A stretch of 8,062 bases of DNA, taken from Methanimicrococcus sp. (GTDB taxonomy: Archaea > Halobacteriota > Methanosarcinia > Methanosarcinales > Methanosarcinaceae). How positions within the stretch are numbered: position 1 is the stretch's first letter; each line of letters opens with the position of its first letter. Of the stretch, positions 5,558-8,062 are shown one piece after another. Position numbers and translations under genes: made by a program. The stretch lies in the NCBI GenBank assembly GCA_009783635.1, contig WRDC01000065.1, forward strand, positions 1 to 8,062. Direction: 5' to 3'. The notes below the pieces were generated by a model that was given only the letters and a program-made list of their open reading frames with translations, had not been told where the DNA came from and searched no databases.

Positions 5558-6457
5558 TCAATATTCTCCGATCGTTTTTGTAAAAATATTCTCTTTTGAA
5601 ACGTATTTATCGTAAAAGAAGAACGCGAGATTCATCAGCAGCAAAGCGGTAAATCCCGCGATTCCCGTTATCCCGTTGGTCAAATCATTGCCGCCCGCGA
5701 GGAACAAAAGACTGATTCCGCTGATGGCGTTTAAAGTTCCGTGGAAAAAGGCTGCCGTAAGAACCGATTTCGATTTTATGACAATATAGATCATCGCAGG
5801 CGTCAGCAAAACGCAAAAAATGACCATCATTCCGACCCCCGCGACCGGATGCTGCGGGTAATTGTGGCCGAGAAGGATCAGCGGAAAATGCCACAGACCC
5901 CACACAATACCTATAATCAGAGAAACCGGCAGCAACTTTTTGCTTTTCAAGGCTTTAAGCAAATAACCGCGCCATCCGAGTTCTTCGCCAAGAGCGAAAA
6001 CGGCATTTATGGTGTAACCGGCAATCAACGCGTTTACAATCTGTATGAACATGAAAATAACCGGCGGGAATCGGGATAATTGCTGCGCGACCATCTCCGC
6101 TTCTTCTTCCGTTAAATACGGCAGCATTCCTTCAAAACCGAATGAAAATGAAACGCCCGGAAAGAGCAAATTGATTCCGAACGCCAAAAAAACGGAAACA
6201 ACAGGTACAATTCCCGCGACAAGAAACCACCTGTTTAACCGGAAAGAGATATTTAAATTACGAAAAGGTTTTTCCTTGTGGATTATTTGAAGAATGAGGA
6301 CACATGCGGCCGGCAGTAACATATAACCCGAAGCAAAAACCGTGTAAATCAGCCCTTTTGCCTCACGCAAACCCAGCAAAATTGCAGCGCCGGCGAGAAT
6401 CCAGCTCACCGCGCAGATTAAAATAATAAATTGAACCGATTTATCCATCTGTTTCAT
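5558..6457 (-). CDS. CPBP-family intramembrane metalloprotease
   Basis: This is a polytopic membrane protein of 299 residues in the CAAX protease and bacteriocin-processing (CPBP, Abi) family. Members are glutamate-type intramembrane proteases related to Rce1; many are of unknown substrate, and some give bacteriocin immunity or process peptides. The three family motifs are present: EELGWR (E158, E159, R163), the WGLWH motif (H190) and FFHGTLN (H239, N243). All residues expected for catalysis are therefore kept. About eight hydrophobic helices are visible, the first at residues 8-28. The start is not certain: ATG at 6457 or the ATG three codons on; upstream only GGATG-type sequence resembles a ribosome-binding site. 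It lies 85 bases after the DUF2148 gene on the same strand, possibly in one transcript, and faces dnaJ. No bacteriocin gene is visible beside it, so its substrate is unknown. Confidence 0.92.
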   Translation of the reverse strand: MKQMDKSVQFIILICAVSWILAGAAILLGLREAKGLIYTVFASGYMLLPAACVLILQIIHKEKPFRNLNISFRLNRWFLVAGIVPVVSVFLAFGINLLFPGVSFSFGFEGMLPYLTEEEAEMVAQQLSRFPPVIFMFIQIVNALIAGYTINAVFALGEELGWRGYLLKALKSKKLLPVSLIIGIVWGLWHFPLILLGHNYPQHPVAGVGMMVIFCVLLTPAMIYIVIKSKSVLTAAFFHGTLNAISGISLLFLAGGNDLTNGITGIAGFTALLLMNLAFFFYDKYVSKENIFTKTIGEY

Positions 6458-6560
6458 AAGTATCTTTCATCCGTATCTTTCTTTCATCCTCTCATCCATT
6501 GGCAACGGAGTCACAGGCGGCCTTTTGTTCAGTTCTTTTTGTTCAGCTCTTTTTTTGTTC
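6458..6560 (-). repeat. Short slippage-type repeats around the DUF2148-CPBP junction
   Basis: Plus-strand TATCTTTCATCC (6461-6472) recurs as TATCTTTCTTTCATCC (6474-6489). TTTTGTTCAG(T/C)TCT occurs at 6523-6536 and 6537-6550, a 14-base period, with a further TTTTGTTC at 6553-6560. The second set covers the last codons and stop of the DUF2148 gene, so that protein's C-terminal EQKKS was probably set by repeat slippage. Confidence 0.5.
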
Positions 6561-7097
6561 CGCCCTGTCAAAGTAGGGGCTTTTTCCGGACGCTGAAAGC
6601 GGGATTGCGTAGGCGCATTCGGCATCGATCATTCCTGACCGGCAGGCAGCCGCTCCCGCCGAGTACATAATCCGGTTGTCCAGACACATATCTTTGGCTT
6701 TGGCGGCGGCGGCCCCGAGAGCAATTCCCAAATCCACGGATTTGACGGAACAGACCGGGCCTGTAAAAGGCGTTTCTTTTGTTTTCGGCGCCGCTTTAAA
6801 TGCGGCGCAAGTTTCAAAACCGCAGGTTCCGCAATTCAAGCCCATCGACTGCGTTTCTTTCAGACCGATCATAATGACGGCATCGGATTTTCGTATGTTC
6901 TCAGCGTCGCGCAAAAGAAAAGCGCCGAATTTCTCGGCGTATTTATCCATTTCGGCGGCCAATGTCTCAATTTCTGCGTTTTCCAAAAGATAAGTGACGA
7001 TATTGTCAAAACCTTTTGCTTTTGGGGCGGTTCTTGCAGCAATCAGGATTTCCGGAGCCATTTGTGAAACGGCTTCTTTTTCACAGTTAATTTTCAT
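6543..7097 (-). CDS. DUF2148 ferredoxin-domain protein
   Basis: This 184-residue protein belongs to the DUF2148 family (COG4739, described as containing a ferredoxin domain), found in methanogens, clostridia and other anaerobes; its function is unknown. It shows the family landmarks ARTAPKAKGFDNI (21-33), GLNCGTCGFETC (86-97), FTGPVCSVKSVDLGIALG (111-128) and DNRIMYSAGAAA (140-151). C89, C92, C97 and C116 are in the pattern expected to hold a 4Fe-4S cluster; C138, C152 and C161 are additional. It is soluble, with no signal peptide or membrane helix. The ATG at 7097 has no Shine-Dalgarno, but a TATA-like element centred about 28 bases upstream would make the message leaderless. The length and N-terminal motif agree with the family, so the start is likely right. 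It is probably the first gene of a two-gene unit with CPBP. Confidence 0.92.
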   Translation of the reverse strand: MKINCEKEAVSQMAPEILIAARTAPKAKGFDNIVTYLLENAEIETLAAEMDKYAEKFGAFLLRDAENIRKSDAVIMIGLKETQSMGLNCGTCGFETCAAFKAAPKTKETPFTGPVCSVKSVDLGIALGAAAAKAKDMCLDNRIMYSAGAAACRSGMIDAECAYAIPLSASGKSPYFDRAEQKKS

Positions 7098-7121
7098 AAA
7101 TTTAAAAAAGGTTTTTTCGTT

Positions 7122-7129
7122 TATGATAT
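7122..7129 (-). promoter_or_regulatory. Possible TATA box for a leaderless DUF2148 message
   Basis: On the minus strand ATATCATA lies with its centre about 28 bases before the ATG at 7097. That is where an archaeal TATA box would sit if transcription began at the start codon. The absence of any ribosome-binding site agrees with leaderless translation. The region is AT-rich, so chance occurrence is possible. Confidence 0.35.
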
Positions 7130-7163
7130 TTTCGGGGTTTTTAAGTTTTTTTGTTTTACAGTT

Positions 7164-7330
7164 TTGACTGATTCATTTTTTCTTCATTTGAGGTATCTCT
7201 GCCGTTGTGGAGTCGAGGTCATCTGTCCCCTTACTGTTAGGAAGAGCTGGACAATGAAAATGTCAAAAACGCGTTGGAGTATTACAGCCCCGACTTTGCC
7301 GAATACCGCAATATGCTTTCAAAAGCATAG
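7164..7330 (+). pseudogene. Frameshifted remnant of a small Zn-ribbon-like gene
   Basis: Two adjacent frames each hold protein-like sequence that would join with a small indel. The frame open at 7164 reads LCRCGVEVICPLT up to 7235, with a CxCG...CP ribbon-like pattern. From 7241 another frame reads EELDNENVKNALEYYSP then DFAEYRNMLSKA and ends at TAG 7328-7330. The second part is acidic and helical with sensible codons and looks like a true C-terminus, yet it is preceded directly by TAG (7238-7240) and has no start codon or ribosome-binding site. Joining the frames near 7236-7240 would give ICPLT(G)EELDNENV. The 5' end shows no clear start either. I infer a decayed gene; the family is unknown. 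The remaining bases from 7098 to 7163 and from 7331 to 7397 are AT-rich with no gene seen. Confidence 0.45.
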
Positions 7331-7397
7331 GAAACGATATCTGCATAAGCATTCATTAAAAGAAGAACTGGCCTGATCATAAAAACAAAAGTCACAT

Positions 7398-7454
7398 AAA
7401 AAAACGAATACCGGGTTGAACAGGGGTTGCCCAAATTCCCCTGTACCGGTTTTT
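7398..7454. terminator. Two-way terminator hairpin
   Basis: ACCGG (7410-7414) pairs with CCGGT (7446-7450), and inside it ACAGGGG (7420-7426) pairs with CCCCTGT (7438-7444) across an 11-base loop. Five T follow on the plus strand (7450-7454), and seven A precede (7398-7404), giving T7 on the minus strand. It begins about 36 bases after the stop codon of the B-repeat gene and can end that transcript, as well as any plus-strand transcript through the remnant. It is the strongest hairpin in the window. Confidence 0.75.
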
Positions 7455-7489
7455 AGGATTGGATGAAAAAAAGTTGATTTATTTTATGT

Positions 7490-8062
7490 TTAACTTTCTA
7501 TCCAAATATTATAATTGGCCGAACTCCAAGCGCTTGGTTCATAAAATACGAATATTACCTTCTTTGTCTCTTTTGAGTTTAAGTGTACGGGTTGGGATTG
7601 TGTCCATTCATTTTTACCCTGTGTAACTGTGGTCCAAACAACAACTGAACCGTTACCGCCATAATTGTGAACACTGACATCTACGATTGTATGATATTGT
7701 GGTGTGCCTACCTGATGGAGATAAGAAGTATGACCCGTTACATAGACATTAGGGGGCTCTTTGATCCACTTAGCAGTATAAGTGATGTTTTCAGTTACAT
7801 TAGATTTAATCGTGGGGGACCAGCCATTGAAAATGTAGCCGGGTTGGCCGGTGGTTGTCGGAGCGGCTGGAGTTTTGGAGCCGTGAGCAAGACCACTGGT
7901 AACTTGGGCGGGGAAAGTGCCGTGACTACCGGGCGCGTAAGTAACAGTGTAGTTTCTAAGCATAAGCAAGTACTCGGCCGCCGCAAGCGCTGGATTAGTG
8001 TCGGTCCACTGAGCAGTGTAAGTTATATTTTCAGTTACAGTAGATTTGACTGCAGGGGACCA
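7490..8062 (-). CDS. B-repeat (InlB/Listeria-Bacteroides type) surface protein, C-terminal part
   Basis: The frame is open from the right edge to the TAA at 7492-7490, giving 190 residues; the N-terminus is outside the window. The start-like TTG at 7969 is internal, since the same frame continues upstream with B-repeat sequence. Residues 1-19 are the end of one repeat and 38-99 a complete one: YTVTYAPGSHGTF at the start, GYIFNGWSP in the middle, ENITYTAKW at the end. The repeat period is 80 residues. Residues 102-190 form a different, beta-rich domain (VDVSVHNYGGNGSVVVW, NSKETKKVIFVF) resembling the Ig-like domains of archaeal surface proteins. There is no LPXTG motif, C-terminal membrane helix or charged tail, so anchoring is not by the usual C-terminal signals. 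Such proteins are extracellular and often adhesin-like; that role is inferred. Its codons are more AT-ending than those of the chaperones. Confidence 0.85.
   Translation of the reverse strand, partial: WSPAVKSTVTENITYTAQWTDTNPALAAAEYLLMLRNYTVTYAPGSHGTFPAQVTSGLAHGSKTPAAPTTTGQPGYIFNGWSPTIKSNVTENITYTAKWIKEPPNVYVTGHTSYLHQVGTPQYHTIVDVSVHNYGGNGSVVVWTTVTQGKNEWTQSQPVHLNSKETKKVIFVFYEPSAWSSANYNIWIES
7763..8062 (-). repeat. Direct DNA repeat from B-repeat units, 240-base period
   Basis: The segments 7763-7822 and 8003-8062 align without gaps at exactly 240 bases apart and are mostly identical (for example TTTTCAGTTACA followed by TAGATTT in both). They encode WSP..KS.VTENITYTA.W in each unit. Conservation at the DNA level points to recent duplication or exchange between repeats; more copies are expected beyond the right edge. 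Confidence 0.75.

Noticed and set aside
7190..7330. Pyrrolysine readthrough of TAG at 7238 giving an intact gene
   Set aside because: The frame upstream of the TAG has no start codon or ribosome-binding site and looks less like protein than the neighbouring frame; a frameshift explains the data better.

Overview
The window most likely comes from a methanogenic archaeon, probably of the Methanosarcinales and possibly a gut-type relative such as Methanimicrococcus; the genus is an inference. The reasons are these. DnaK lacks the N-terminal insert of Gram-negative DnaKs, and it and DnaJ read like the methanosarcinal proteins as I remember them. An archaeal TATA-box promoter sits at the expected distance ahead of grpE, and dnaK has a GGTGA ribosome-binding site. 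The partial gene at the left edge begins like the small archaeal Zn-ribbon (COG2888) proteins. DUF2148 and InlB-type B-repeat proteins are also common in gut methanogens. A Clostridia-like bacterium is the main alternative, since DUF2148, CPBP and B-repeat proteins occur there too and some hairpins resemble intrinsic terminators.

Layout. 1-53 (-): start of a Zn-ribbon gene, with a hairpin in its leader. 191-240: purine-rich tract. 306-803 (+): unknown four-helix membrane protein, ending in a hairpin that overlaps its stop codon. 816-989: long, almost pure pyrimidine tract. 1092-3771 (+): promoter, grpE and dnaK. 3772-4333: a 562-base spacer with hairpins, an almost G-free A/C tract carrying a 39-base tandem repeat, a terminator-like hairpin, a cluster of TTCCCGAT/ATCGGAT motifs and six copies of a 9-base repeat. 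4334-5503 (+): dnaJ. Facing it on the minus strand are a CPBP-family membrane protease (5558-6457) and, upstream of that, a DUF2148 ferredoxin-domain protein (6543-7097). 7164-7330 (+): remnant of a frameshifted small gene. 7398-7454: two-way terminator hairpin. 7490-8062 (-): C-terminal part of a B-repeat surface protein that continues past the right edge.

GrpE, DnaK and DnaJ form the complete Hsp70 machine: DnaJ delivers clients and stimulates ATP hydrolysis by DnaK, and GrpE exchanges the nucleotide. The long, structured dnaK-dnaJ spacer suggests dnaJ is expressed at least partly separately from grpE-dnaK. The other genes show no obvious functional link to the chaperones. The most interesting material is non-coding: low-complexity tracts of opposite strand bias on both sides of the membrane gene, and the layered spacer before dnaJ. 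I did not find a convincing new multi-gene system.
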